This document shows positions 25,889 to 34,065 of a DNA stretch of 64,000 nt, piece after piece. Both the position numbers and the translations under genes were made by a program. How positions within the stretch are numbered: position 1 is the first letter of the stretch; each line of letters opens with the position of its first letter. The DNA lies in NCBI RefSeq assembly GCF_021165955.1, contig NZ_CP088952.1, forward strand, positions 3,720,001 to 3,784,000, given 5' to 3'. Under the pieces are notes generated by a model. The model ran no database searches. It had not been told where the DNA came from and saw only the letters and a list, made by a program, of their open reading frames with translations. The DNA comes from Massilia endophytica. Lineage in GTDB: Bacteria; Pseudomonadota; Gammaproteobacteria; Burkholderiales; Burkholderiaceae_D.

Positions 25889-25893
25889 ACACC

Positions 25894-27021
25894 ATGCAAA
25901 ACATCCCCTTCAACAAGCCCTATATGACCGGCCGCGAACTGTGGCACATCGCCCAGGCGCACCAGAACGGCCACCTGTCCGGCGACGGCAGCTTCACGAA
26001 GAAATGCCACACCTGGCTGGAGCAGAGCACGGGTTCGAAGCGCGCCCTGCTGACGCATTCCTGCACGGCGGCGCTGGAGATGGCGGCGCTGCTGGCCGAG
26101 GTGAAGGAAGGCGACGAGGTCATCATGCCCTCCTTCACCTTCGTTTCCACCGCCAACGCCTTCGTGATGCGCGGCGCGGTGCCGGTGTTCGTGGATATCC
26201 GCCCCGACACGCTGAACATCGACGAAACGAAAATCGAGGCGGCCATCACCCCGCGCACCAAGGTCATTCTGCCCGTGCACTACGCGGGCGTGGCCTGCGA
26301 GATGGACACCATCATGGACATCGCGCGCCGCCACAATCTGATCGTGGTGGAAGACGCGGCGCAGGGCATCTTCGGCACCTACAAGGGCCGTCCGCTGGGC
26401 AGCATCGGCCACATGGGCGCCTACTCCTTCCACGAGACCAAGAACATCATCGCGGGCGAAGGCGGTGCGCTGCTGGTGAACGATCCGGTGTTCGCCGAGC
26501 GGGCCGAAATCATCCGCGAGAAGGGCACCAACCGCAGCCAGTTCTTCCGCGGCCAGGTGGACAAGTACACCTGGGTCGATATCGGCTCCTCCTACCTGCC
26601 GGGCGAGGTGATCGCCGCTTTCCTCTGGGCGCAGCTGGAAGAAGGCCGCGGCATCATCGACCGCCGCATCGCCATCTGGGACCAGTACCACGAGGCGCTC
26701 GCCCCGCTGGAGGCAGCGGGAAAGCTGCGCCGCCCGGTCGTGCCGGAAGGCTGCGTGCATAACGCCCACATGTACTACATCCTGCTCGATTCGCTGGAAC
26801 ACCGCACCCAGACCATCGCCAACCTGAAACGCCAGCAGATTCAAAGCGTGTTCCACTATGTGCCGCTGCACAGCGCACCGGCGGGCGTGCGCTTCAGCCG
26901 CACGCACGGCAGCATGGAGAATACGGACAAGCTGTCCGAGCGCCTGCTGCGCCTGCCCCTGTGGGTGGGGCTGGACGAGCACCTGCCGAAGGTGGTGGCA
27001 GGCCTGAACGAAGCGGTATGA
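25894..27021 (+). CDS. DegT/DnrJ/EryC1 sugar aminotransferase, WecE/RffA-like
   Basis: The 375-residue PLP enzyme opens with IPFNKPYMTGRELWHIAQAH, typical for dTDP-4-keto-6-deoxyglucose 4-aminotransferase (WecE/RffA). PLP-site features include VVEDAAQGIFGTYKGRPLG and the Schiff-base Lys in SFHETKNIIAGEGGALLV. The C-terminal region HYVPLHSAPAGVRFSRTHGS also matches that group. The expected product is dTDP-4-amino-4,6-dideoxygalactose, which the WecD-like protein upstream could acetylate to Fuc4NAc. The stop overlaps the ATG of the next gene. No rmlA/rmlB genes are in the window. Confidence 0.92.
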   Translation: MQNIPFNKPYMTGRELWHIAQAHQNGHLSGDGSFTKKCHTWLEQSTGSKRALLTHSCTAALEMAALLAEVKEGDEVIMPSFTFVSTANAFVMRGAVPVFVDIRPDTLNIDETKIEAAITPRTKVILPVHYAGVACEMDTIMDIARRHNLIVVEDAAQGIFGTYKGRPLGSIGHMGAYSFHETKNIIAGEGGALLVNDPVFAERAEIIREKGTNRSQFFRGQVDKYTWVDIGSSYLPGEVIAAFLWAQLEEGRGIIDRRIAIWDQYHEALAPLEAAGKLRRPVVPEGCVHNAHMYYILLDSLEHRTQTIANLKRQQIQSVFHYVPLHSAPAGVRFSRTHGSMENTDKLSERLLRLPLWVGLDEHLPKVVAGLNEAV

Positions 27022-28469
27022 GCGCCGCGGACGGCGCCGGCCCCGCGGTACAGCCTCCCCTGGTCATCGACCTGGATGGAACGCTGCTGCGCTCCGACCT
27101 GCTTCTCGAGTCGGCGCTGGGCTTCGCGCGCAGCCGCCCCTTCTCGCTGGCTCCCTTGGGCTGGCTGGCCAGCGGCAAGGCGGTGCTGAAGGCGCGGCTC
27201 GCGCAAAGCGTTCCGCTGGACGCCGCCGCCCTCCCTTACGACCCGCAGGTACTGGCCCTGATCGAGCGCGAACGGGCCACGGGCCGCCGGATCGTTCTGG
27301 CCACGGCCAGCCACCAGCTTTATGCGGAGCAGGTCGCCCAGCATCTCAAGCTCTTCGATCTTGTTCTCGCCACCGGCGACGGCGTCAACCTCTCGGCCCA
27401 CCGCAAGCGCGAACGCCTGGTGCAGCTCTTCGGCCACCAGGGTTTCGATTACGCTGGGAACTCGCTGGACGACATCGCCGTATGGGGCGCCGCGCGCCAG
27501 GCCTATGTCGTCAATGCCAGCCCGCTGGTGCGGGCCCGGGCCGCGGGCCTGGGCAACGTGGTGCAGGAACTGCGCCAGCAGGACAGCCTCCTGCCCAACC
27601 TGCTGCGCGCAATGCGGCCGCACCAGTGGGTGAAGAACCTGCTGCTCTTTGTGCCGCTGATGGCGGCGCATCTCGCGCTGCAGCCCGAAAGCCTGCTTGC
27701 GGGCCTGCTTGCCTTCCTCTGCTTCGGCCTGTGCGCCTCCAGCGTCTACCTGCTGAACGACCTGCTGGACGTGGCGGACGACCGCCATCACCACAGCAAG
27801 CGCCGCCGCCCCTTTGCGTCGGGCGCGCTGCCGCTGCATTACGGCTTGCTTGGTGCTCCCCTGCTGCTGGCGGCGGCCTTCGGGCTGGCGGCGACGCTCC
27901 TGCCCTGGCAATTCGGCGCCGCGCTCGGCGCCTACTACGTGCTGACGCTCGCCTATTCCCTGCGCTTCAAGCGCGTGATGGCGCTGGATACCATCACCCT
28001 CGCCCTGCTCTACACGCTGCGCCTGATCGCCGGCGCCTTCGCTTTCGCCGTGCCGCTGACCTCATGGCTGCTGGCGTTCTCGATGTTCATCTTCCTCAGC
28101 CTTGCCCTGGTCAAGCGCTTCGCGGAGCTGAAGCGCCAGCTCGGGCGCGGCACGCGCCACGAGAGAGCGCGCGGGCGCGGGTACACCACCGGAGACCTCG
28201 ACATGCTGTCATCGCTGGGCGCGGCGTCGGGCTACCTGTCCGTGATGGTGCTGGCCCTGTACATCAACGACAGCGCCACCGCCGCCATGTACCGCAGGCC
28301 CCAGCTGATCTGGCTGGCCTGCCCCCTGCTTCTCCACTGGATCACGCGCACCTGGCTGATCACGCACCGCGGCAATATGCACGACGATCCCGTGGTATTC
28401 GCCATGAAGGACCGCACCAGCCTGATGGTGGGCGGCCTGTTCGCCGCCATCTTCTGGCTGGCCGCCTGA
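27018..28469 (+). CDS. HAD phosphatase-UbiA prenyltransferase fusion (polyprenyl-phosphate phosphoribose synthase type)
   Basis: The ATG at 27018 overlaps the aminotransferase stop (ATGA). Residues ~1-190 form a HAD domain: DLDGTLL, LATASHQ, a Lys/Arg-rich motif III and YAGNSLDDIAVW. Residues ~195-483 form a UbiA-type membrane enzyme with about nine helices; the first motif is NDLLDVADDRHHHSKRRRP and the second is YSLRFKRVMALDTITLA. This matches the group of mycobacterial Rv3806c, which makes decaprenyl-phosphoryl-5-phosphoribose from PRPP. The HAD part could remove the 5-phosphate, a step done by a separate enzyme in mycobacteria. DprE1/DprE2 genes lie just beyond, on the other strand. Confidence 0.88.
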   Translation: MSAADGAGPAVQPPLVIDLDGTLLRSDLLLESALGFARSRPFSLAPLGWLASGKAVLKARLAQSVPLDAAALPYDPQVLALIERERATGRRIVLATASHQLYAEQVAQHLKLFDLVLATGDGVNLSAHRKRERLVQLFGHQGFDYAGNSLDDIAVWGAARQAYVVNASPLVRARAAGLGNVVQELRQQDSLLPNLLRAMRPHQWVKNLLLFVPLMAAHLALQPESLLAGLLAFLCFGLCASSVYLLNDLLDVADDRHHHSKRRRPFASGALPLHYGLLGAPLLLAAAFGLAATLLPWQFGAALGAYYVLTLAYSLRFKRVMALDTITLALLYTLRLIAGAFAFAVPLTSWLLAFSMFIFLSLALVKRFAELKRQLGRGTRHERARGRGYTTGDLDMLSSLGAASGYLSVMVLALYINDSATAAMYRRPQLIWLACPLLLHWITRTWLITHRGNMHDDPVVFAMKDRTSLMVGGLFAAIFWLAA

Positions 28470-28470
28470 A

Positions 28471-29991
28471 TCAGGGCAGCTTCAGCGCCGCGCGCGGGTA
28501 CACCAGCACCCGCAGCATGCCGCATTCGGCCTGCGCCGCCGGTTCGCCGTTCAGCCTGCGCAGCGCCGCTTCCTCCGGCTGGTCTGCCGCCGCAGCATCG
28601 CGCGGCACCAGCGCGAAGTCGTAGGCGGACTGGAAATTGCGCCCCGTGGTGATCCAGCGGTTCGGTTCCAGCGTGGCGGTCACGGGAGCGACACGGATGC
28701 CGGACTGGCTCAGCATCGTAATGCGCGAGGCTTCCCAGTAGCCCGCGATGCCATGCACAGCGCCGTAGGGACGCAGGGCGCGGTCGATGCAGGCCACCTC
28801 CTCCGGATAAGGCGCGCCCTGCACGGCGCGCGGCTCGCCGCGGGCGAGCGATACCAGCTGCCACAGGGCCGCCAGCAGCGCCAGCCAGGCCAGCGGGAGC
28901 AGCGCACGCCGCGCGCGTTCCGGCAGGGCGGCATGCAGCATGGGCATCGCCAGCGCGAGCGGCAGCCAGAAGACGGGAATAAAGTAGCGGATGGTGACTG
29001 GCGCGCGCGAGAGCAGCATCACGAGCAGCAGGCCGCCAAAGCTGGCCAGGCTGCTCACCGCCAGCAGCGCAGTGCCGCGCTCCTCGATGCGCCAGCCGCG
29101 CCCGCGCAGGGTGCCGGGCAGGAGCGCCAGCAAAGCGGCGTACCAGCCCAGCGTCACGGTCGCCGCGAGCGGGCTGAATTGCCACAACCCGCCCCACAGG
29201 GCGGCGATATCGCGCGCATTGCGCGCCAGTTCCTTCACCGTGAACTTCCACGGCAGCCCCACTGGATTTGCCACAAGAAGCTTGTGCAGCAGCGCGCCTG
29301 CGACGCAGCCTGCCAGCAGGGCGCCCGCCAACACCAGCAGATTGCGCCGGACCGGCTGCCAGCGGCGGCGCATCAGCACAAAGGCCGCCAATACCGCCAG
29401 CACATGGTGCAGCACATAGAGCTTGTCCGACATCACGGCCAGCGTGGCCGCCGCGAACAGGCCGGCGGGCAGCGTTGGCGGCAGAGGGCCGTCCTTGCGC
29501 AGGGCCTGCACCAGCAGCGCCAGCGAGAGCAGCGAAAGAAGGAACTCGCCCACGTGGTATGCGCTCAGCAGCAGGTAGACGTAGGGATACGCGCCCTGCG
29601 CACCCAGCAGAGCGATGAACAGCGTTACCGCGGCGGCGCTGGTGGAGGCCACGGCGCCGGGTGCGAGCAGGCGGCCAAGCAGGTACAGCGCGCCGCACAG
29701 CAGAACCGCCTGGAAGACGAAATAGGCCGCCACTGCGTGCCAGGCCTGGGCGAACAGGCCGTTCGCGGCAAAGTACAGCGGCCAGTCGGGGAAGAAGTAC
29801 GGCGCTGGCGTCAGGAACCATTGCGACAGGCGTCCGCCGCGCTGCACGATATCCTGGTACAGCGACGGCAGGTAGAGCGCGTCGGAATTGAAGAAGAGCA
29901 GAAGATTGATCTTGTGCTGCAGGTAGGCCAGCACCAGCGCAGCCAGGCCTGCGGCCAGCGCGCCGAATGGCAGATATTTCAGGACTTTCAT
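28471..29991 (-). CDS. Integral membrane protein, putative GT-C glycosyltransferase
   Basis: The ATG at 29991, 2 bases after the dprE2-like stop, gives a 506-residue protein with about ten membrane segments and a short soluble tail. The first periplasmic loop reads FFNSDALYLPSLYQDIV, with an Asp where GT-C enzymes have their catalytic acid, and FFPDWPLYF follows. There is no recognised nucleotide-sugar site. As the last gene of the gtrA-dprE1-dprE2 operon, it is the prime candidate to use the polyprenyl-phosphate arabinose made by these enzymes. That role is inference. It ends 1 base from the convergent HAD-UbiA gene. Confidence 0.7.
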   Translation of the reverse strand: MKVLKYLPFGALAAGLAALVLAYLQHKINLLLFFNSDALYLPSLYQDIVQRGGRLSQWFLTPAPYFFPDWPLYFAANGLFAQAWHAVAAYFVFQAVLLCGALYLLGRLLAPGAVASTSAAAVTLFIALLGAQGAYPYVYLLLSAYHVGEFLLSLLSLALLVQALRKDGPLPPTLPAGLFAAATLAVMSDKLYVLHHVLAVLAAFVLMRRRWQPVRRNLLVLAGALLAGCVAGALLHKLLVANPVGLPWKFTVKELARNARDIAALWGGLWQFSPLAATVTLGWYAALLALLPGTLRGRGWRIEERGTALLAVSSLASFGGLLLVMLLSRAPVTIRYFIPVFWLPLALAMPMLHAALPERARRALLPLAWLALLAALWQLVSLARGEPRAVQGAPYPEEVACIDRALRPYGAVHGIAGYWEASRITMLSQSGIRVAPVTATLEPNRWITTGRNFQSAYDFALVPRDAAAADQPEEAALRRLNGEPAAQAECGMLRVLVYPRAALKLP

Positions 29992-29993
29992 GA

Positions 29994-30731
29994 TCAGAGG
30001 CTGAGCTTCTTGAACACGCTCTCGGGCACTGCCTTGATGATGGCCATGATGCCGCGCCAGAAGAAGGGGGTATACAGCACGTCGCTGCCCCGCGCGATGG
30101 CTTTCACGATATCCGCCGCCACGGCATCCGGCGCGGCCCACAGGGCGCCCTTCGTGAAAGAAGCGGTCATGGGCGTGTCCACGAAGCCCGGCTTGATGGT
30201 GAGAACCTGCACGCCTGCCTTCTGCAGGCGGTTGCGCAGGCCCTGGAGGAAAATGGCCAGCATGCCCTTCGCCGCACCGTAGACGTAGTTGGACTGGCGT
30301 CCCCGGTCGCCAGCCACGGAGCCAATCACCGCCAGCGTGCCGTGGCGCTGGGCCTCGAAGCGGTTGGCGAGAATCGTCAGCAGCGAGATCACGCTCAGTG
30401 CGTTGGTCTTCAGCTCATTCAGCGTCAATCCCACGTCGCGCTGGCAGGCCTGCTGGTCGCTCAGCGTGCCGTGCGCGATCAGCACCGTGTCGATACCGTC
30501 CATGGCTGCGGAAGCCTGTTCGATGGCGGCACCGTGGCCTTCGAAATCGTTCGCATCGAAGATGGCATGGGCCACGTGCGCGGCGCCGCGGATGCGCAGG
30601 TCCTGCTGCAGGGCCTCCAGGCGTTCGGCATTGCGGGCCAGCAGAAAGAGTGCCGCCCCCTGGCCGGCGTAGCGGCGCGCAACGGCTTCCGCGATGGCGG
30701 AGGTAGCGCCAACGATCAGTATTTTTTTCAT
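29994..30731 (-). CDS. dprE2: SDR oxidoreductase, DprE2-like
   Basis: The 245-residue short-chain dehydrogenase has an NAD(P) site VGATSAIAEAVARRYAGQG and the catalytic pair in YVYGAAKGM, preceded by the Ser in IGSVAGDRGRQSNY. The C-terminal end YTPFFWRGIMAIIKAVPESVFKKL fits the DprE2 group, which reduces the 2-keto intermediate to decaprenylphosphoryl-arabinose. It starts 2 bases after the dprE1-like gene. The tight dprE1-dprE2 pair, with a UbiA-type synthase across the convergence point, supports the assignment. Confidence 0.87.
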   Translation of the reverse strand: MKKILIVGATSAIAEAVARRYAGQGAALFLLARNAERLEALQQDLRIRGAAHVAHAIFDANDFEGHGAAIEQASAAMDGIDTVLIAHGTLSDQQACQRDVGLTLNELKTNALSVISLLTILANRFEAQRHGTLAVIGSVAGDRGRQSNYVYGAAKGMLAIFLQGLRNRLQKAGVQVLTIKPGFVDTPMTASFTKGALWAAPDAVAADIVKAIARGSDVLYTPFFWRGIMAIIKAVPESVFKKLSL

Positions 30732-30733
30732 TG

Positions 30734-32038
30734 TCAGATGTCCAGTCTTCGGGATTGATGCGAGGCGAATCGCCCCGCTGCGCCGTACTCGCGCAGTACG
30801 CCGCGGAAGGCGTCAAGGCGCGGATAGCCGGCGCGGAAGGTGGCGGCGCTCATGCGGCTGTCCTTGGCCAGATAGAGCCGCCCGCCCAGCGCGAGCACCA
30901 TGGCGTCCAGCTCTTCCAGCAGTTCGAAGAGGCCGGGCGAAACCTTGAAGTCCAGCGCCAGCGTGTAGCCTTCGAGCGGAAAGGAAAGGTGATTGCCGTT
31001 CTCGGGTCCGAGCAGCTTGAGCACAGCGAGGAAGGAGCCGCGCTGCGAGGCGCCGATGCGCTCCAGGATCGCGCCCAGCCCCTGTACACCCGCCGCACGC
31101 GGCACCACCATCTGGTACTGCACGAAGCCCGGCTTGCCGTACAGGCGGTTCCAGCCGCGTATGCCGTCCAGCGGATAGAAGTAAGGTTCGTAATGCACGC
31201 GCTCCACCTGCCACACGCGCCGCACGCGATGGTAGTAGAGGGCATTGAAGGCGCGGATGGCGTGCCGGTTCAGGAGCAGCTGCGGCGCGTCCACCGGCAC
31301 GGCGAGGCGCGCGGGGCGGCCCGCTTCCAGGCTCCCTTCTTCCGCGTGGCGCCCCAGCATGAGCAGCGAGCGGCCCATGGCGCGGCCCGTGCTCAGGCAG
31401 TCGATCCAGGCCACGGAATACGGCGCGCCGCGGTGCTCCTCCATCAGCGCCGCCACTTCCGCAAGCGATCCCGCCTTCAGCGTGGTCTGCTCGATCCAGG
31501 CGCTGGCGATGCGCTTCAGGCGCAATTGCGCGCTGAGGATGATGCCGGTCAGCCCCATGCCGCCGCAGGTGGCGTGGAACAGGGGCGCGTGCTCCTGCGG
31601 CGAGCAGCGCAGCACGCGGCCGTCGCCCAGCAGCAGTTCAATTTCATCGACGAAGGCGCTGAAGCAGCCTTCTCCATGGTGGTTCTTGCCGTGCACGTCG
31701 CTGGCGATGGCGCCTGCGACAGTCACGAACTTGGTGCCCGGCGTGACAGGCAGGAACCAGCCCTGCGGCACCAGGAAGCCGAGCAGGTCCGCCAGCGTCA
31801 CACCGCCCTGGCAGCGCAGGATGCCCGCGCCGCGGTCGAAGTCCAGCAGGAGCTGGCGCCGTTCGCTGCCCAGCACTTCATCGGCCAGGGCGCTGTCGCC
31901 GTAGCTGCGGCCCATGCCGCGTGCGATCAGGGGCTGGGCCGACTGCGCCAGCAGGCGCGCGGCATCGCCATTCGTGGCGGGATGCTGGATGCGGGCTTCG
32001 GCCCAGGGATAACGCCCCCAGCCGCTGATGCGCGTCAT
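30734..32038 (-). CDS. dprE1: FAD-dependent oxidase, DprE1-like
   Basis: The 434-residue VAO-type flavoprotein shows strong DprE1 signatures: TRISGWGRYPW, IARGMGRSYGDSAL, PGTKFVTVAGAIASDVHGKN (FAD region), WNRLYGKPGFVQYQMVVP and GGRLYLAKDSRMS, containing the Lys that corresponds to the essential Lys418 of M. tuberculosis DprE1. The position of the benzothiazinone-reactive Cys387 is Ala361 here. DprE1 oxidises the 2-OH of polyprenylphosphoryl-ribose. The ATG overlaps the gtrA-like stop (ATGA). Family membership is very likely; the exact lipid and sugar are inferred from the neighbours. Confidence 0.9.
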   Translation of the reverse strand: MTRISGWGRYPWAEARIQHPATNGDAARLLAQSAQPLIARGMGRSYGDSALADEVLGSERRQLLLDFDRGAGILRCQGGVTLADLLGFLVPQGWFLPVTPGTKFVTVAGAIASDVHGKNHHGEGCFSAFVDEIELLLGDGRVLRCSPQEHAPLFHATCGGMGLTGIILSAQLRLKRIASAWIEQTTLKAGSLAEVAALMEEHRGAPYSVAWIDCLSTGRAMGRSLLMLGRHAEEGSLEAGRPARLAVPVDAPQLLLNRHAIRAFNALYYHRVRRVWQVERVHYEPYFYPLDGIRGWNRLYGKPGFVQYQMVVPRAAGVQGLGAILERIGASQRGSFLAVLKLLGPENGNHLSFPLEGYTLALDFKVSPGLFELLEELDAMVLALGGRLYLAKDSRMSAATFRAGYPRLDAFRGVLREYGAAGRFASHQSRRLDI

Positions 32039-32436
32039 GAGGCGCTCCGTGCGAACACGAAGCGCTTGTCCAGCTGGTACTTGCAGAGGTAGCCGATGCC
32101 CAGGCCCAGGATGGCGCCTGCGTAGCGCGCCTGCTTGCTGCCGAAGAGGTGGTCGAAACCGAATTCGAAGCCCCAGAAGATGGCAGTGGTTACGAGGCCC
32201 GCTGCCGTATAGAGGGCGAAGACGCGGCTGTCGTGGCCGAGGTTATCGGCACGGAAGCGGAAGATGTAGCGCTTGTCCAGCGCGTACTTGACGAGCAGGC
32301 CGCCCGCCGTGCCAACCAGCACCGAGGCGGCCACCTGGAAGGCGCCCGCGTAAAGCTGGAGGGTGATGTCCTGCAGCCCGATGTTGACGAGTGTCGCGAT
32401 CAGGGCCAGCAGGAGGTAGGTGAGGGCCAGGCGCAT
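32035..32436 (-). CDS. GtrA-family membrane protein (putative lipid-linked sugar flippase)
   Basis: The 133-residue protein has four membrane segments with the GtrA pattern: an early ALIATLVNIGLQ helix, KYALDKRYIFRF in the middle and KYQLDKRFVFARS at the end. GtrA-type proteins are thought to move polyprenyl-phosphate sugars across the inner membrane. In mycobacteria a GtrA-like protein has been linked to arabinogalactan synthesis. It is coupled to dprE1 by a 4-base overlap, which fits flipping of polyprenyl-phosphate arabinose. It starts 17 bases after the helicase gene, so read-through from rhlE is possible. Confidence 0.88.
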   Translation of the reverse strand: MRLALTYLLLALIATLVNIGLQDITLQLYAGAFQVAASVLVGTAGGLLVKYALDKRYIFRFRADNLGHDSRVFALYTAAGLVTTAIFWGFEFGFDHLFGSKQARYAGAILGLGIGYLCKYQLDKRFVFARSAS

Positions 32437-32453
32437 CCGGGGCGCAGCGGCCT

Positions 32454-33923
32454 TCAGGGCTTGGGCAGGCCGCCCAGCAGCGCGGCCACGCGCGGCTTGG
32501 CCTTGGTGATGCTGCCCGACGCCGGAGCGGGAGCCGGCGCGGCGCTGCCGCTGCGGCTCGGCTCATAGGGCTTGAGGAACCAGGGGTCGACCTTCTCGCG
32601 GCGGGGGGAGGGACCGGCGGGGCGGGCGCTCCGCTCGGCGGGACGGCCACGCTCGGCGCCCCGGTCGGTGTCGGCGCCGCGGCGGGCCGCCCGGCGGTCG
32701 CCATGGCGCTCTTCGCTGCGGCCGGAAGGCACGAAGCCTTCCAGTTCGCCGCGCTTGATGGTCTGCTTGATCAGCTTCTCGATATCGGCCAGCAGGCGCT
32801 CGTCCTTGTCCGAATAGATGGAGATGGCGTCGCCCGAGGCGCCCGCGCGGCCGGTGCGGCCGATGCGGTGCACATAGTCTTCCGCGTTATACGGCAGGTC
32901 GTAGTTGATGACGCAGGGCAGGTCGGAAATATCCAGGCCGCGCGCCGCCACGTCGGTGGCTACCAGCACGTCGATCTCGTATTTCTTGAACGCTTCCAGC
33001 GCGGCCATGCGCTCCTGCTGCGTCTTGTCGCCGTGGATGGCGGCGGCCTTCATGCCCTCCTGCTCCAGGCTGCGCGCCAGGCGCGAGGCGCCGATCTTGG
33101 TGTTCGAGAACACGATCACCTGCTTGGCGTCGCGCTGGCGCAGGATATGGGCCACGGCGTCGCGCTTGTGTTCTTCGCCCACCTTGTACACCACCTGGGT
33201 CACCTTGTCGGCGGTGGCGTTGCTGCGCGCCACCTCGATCAGCACCGGGTCCTTCAGGAAGCTGTTCGCCAGCCTCTTGATCTCGGGCGAGAAGGTGGCC
33301 GAGAACATGAGGTTCTGGCGCTGCTTGGGCAGCAGGTTGATGATGCGCTGCAGGTCGGGCAGGAAGCCCATGTCCAGCATGCGGTCCGCCTCGTCCATCA
33401 CCAGCATCTGCACCTGGCCCAGGGACACGCTCTTCTGCTCCACGTGGTCCAGCAGGCGGCCCGGCGTGGCGATCACGATCTCGACGCCGTTGCGCAGGAT
33501 GGCCGTCTGCGGCTTCATGTCCATGCCGCCGAAGACCACGGTCGAACGCAGCGGGGTGTGCTTGCAGTAGGCGGCCACGTTCTCGGCCACCTGCACGGCC
33601 AGTTCGCGGGTGGGCACCAGCACCAGGGCGCGCACGGGGTGGCGCGCCGGGCTCATGCTCGCGCTGGCGTGCGGCAGCAGCATCTGGATGATGGGCAGGG
33701 AGAAGCTGGCGGTCTTGCCCGTGCCGGTCTGGGCCGCGCCCATGACGTCGCGTCCCTGCAACACCACGGGAATGGCCTTGGCCTGGATGGGCGTGGGGTA
33801 TTCGTAGCCCTGGTCGTCCAGTGCGCGCTGGATGGCCGGCGACAGGCCGAAGTCGGCAAAACGCACCTGGGCGGGTGCGGCGGGCGCTTCGCCAGTGGCG
33901 GCGGTGGTTTCAATCTCGGACAT
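32454..33923 (-). CDS. rhlE: DEAD-box RNA helicase, RhlE-like
   Basis: I chose the ATG at 33923 (MSEIETTAATGEAP), which begins 16 residues before the Q-motif region; the open frame upstream is not conserved-looking. The 489-residue protein has the full motif set: FADFGLSPAIQRALDDQGYEYPTPIQ, AQTGTGKT, PTRELA, TPGRLLD, DEAD, SAT, HRIGRTGR. A basic, disordered tail rich in Arg, Gly and Pro follows from about residue 385, as usual for RhlE. It probably acts in ribosome assembly or cold adaptation and is likely unrelated to the downstream sugar genes despite the 17-base gap. Confidence 0.93.
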   Translation of the reverse strand: MSEIETTAATGEAPAAPAQVRFADFGLSPAIQRALDDQGYEYPTPIQAKAIPVVLQGRDVMGAAQTGTGKTASFSLPIIQMLLPHASASMSPARHPVRALVLVPTRELAVQVAENVAAYCKHTPLRSTVVFGGMDMKPQTAILRNGVEIVIATPGRLLDHVEQKSVSLGQVQMLVMDEADRMLDMGFLPDLQRIINLLPKQRQNLMFSATFSPEIKRLANSFLKDPVLIEVARSNATADKVTQVVYKVGEEHKRDAVAHILRQRDAKQVIVFSNTKIGASRLARSLEQEGMKAAAIHGDKTQQERMAALEAFKKYEIDVLVATDVAARGLDISDLPCVINYDLPYNAEDYVHRIGRTGRAGASGDAISIYSDKDERLLADIEKLIKQTIKRGELEGFVPSGRSEERHGDRRAARRGADTDRGAERGRPAERSARPAGPSPRREKVDPWFLKPYEPSRSGSAAPAPAPASGSITKAKPRVAALLGGLPKP

Positions 33924-34053
33924 AAATTTCTTCGTTAATACAACAGGGTGCGCGGACAGCGGCCAGAGCGGCCAACCCCGGATGATACCCGTTTCGGCGC
34001 CAAACCGCACAGAAAGCACCGTTTCCGGGTGATTTTATTGCCTAAGCGGAAGG

Positions 34054-34059
34054 TATAAT
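34054..34059 (+). promoter_or_regulatory. TATAAT 6 bases before the ATG of the propeller-GGDEF gene
   Basis: TATAAT is followed by CGGCCC and the ATG at 34066. The only purine-rich stretch (GGAAGG) is 12 bases before the ATG and would not be transcribed from this promoter, so the mRNA may be leaderless. Confidence 0.45.
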
Positions 34060-34065
34060 CGGCCC

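Noticed and set aside
27018..28469. UbiA-type gene as 4-hydroxybenzoate polyprenyltransferase of ubiquinone synthesis
   Set aside because: The N-terminal HAD fusion, the NDLLDVADD-type motif context and the DprE1/DprE2 neighbours point to polyprenyl-phosphate phosphoribose synthase.
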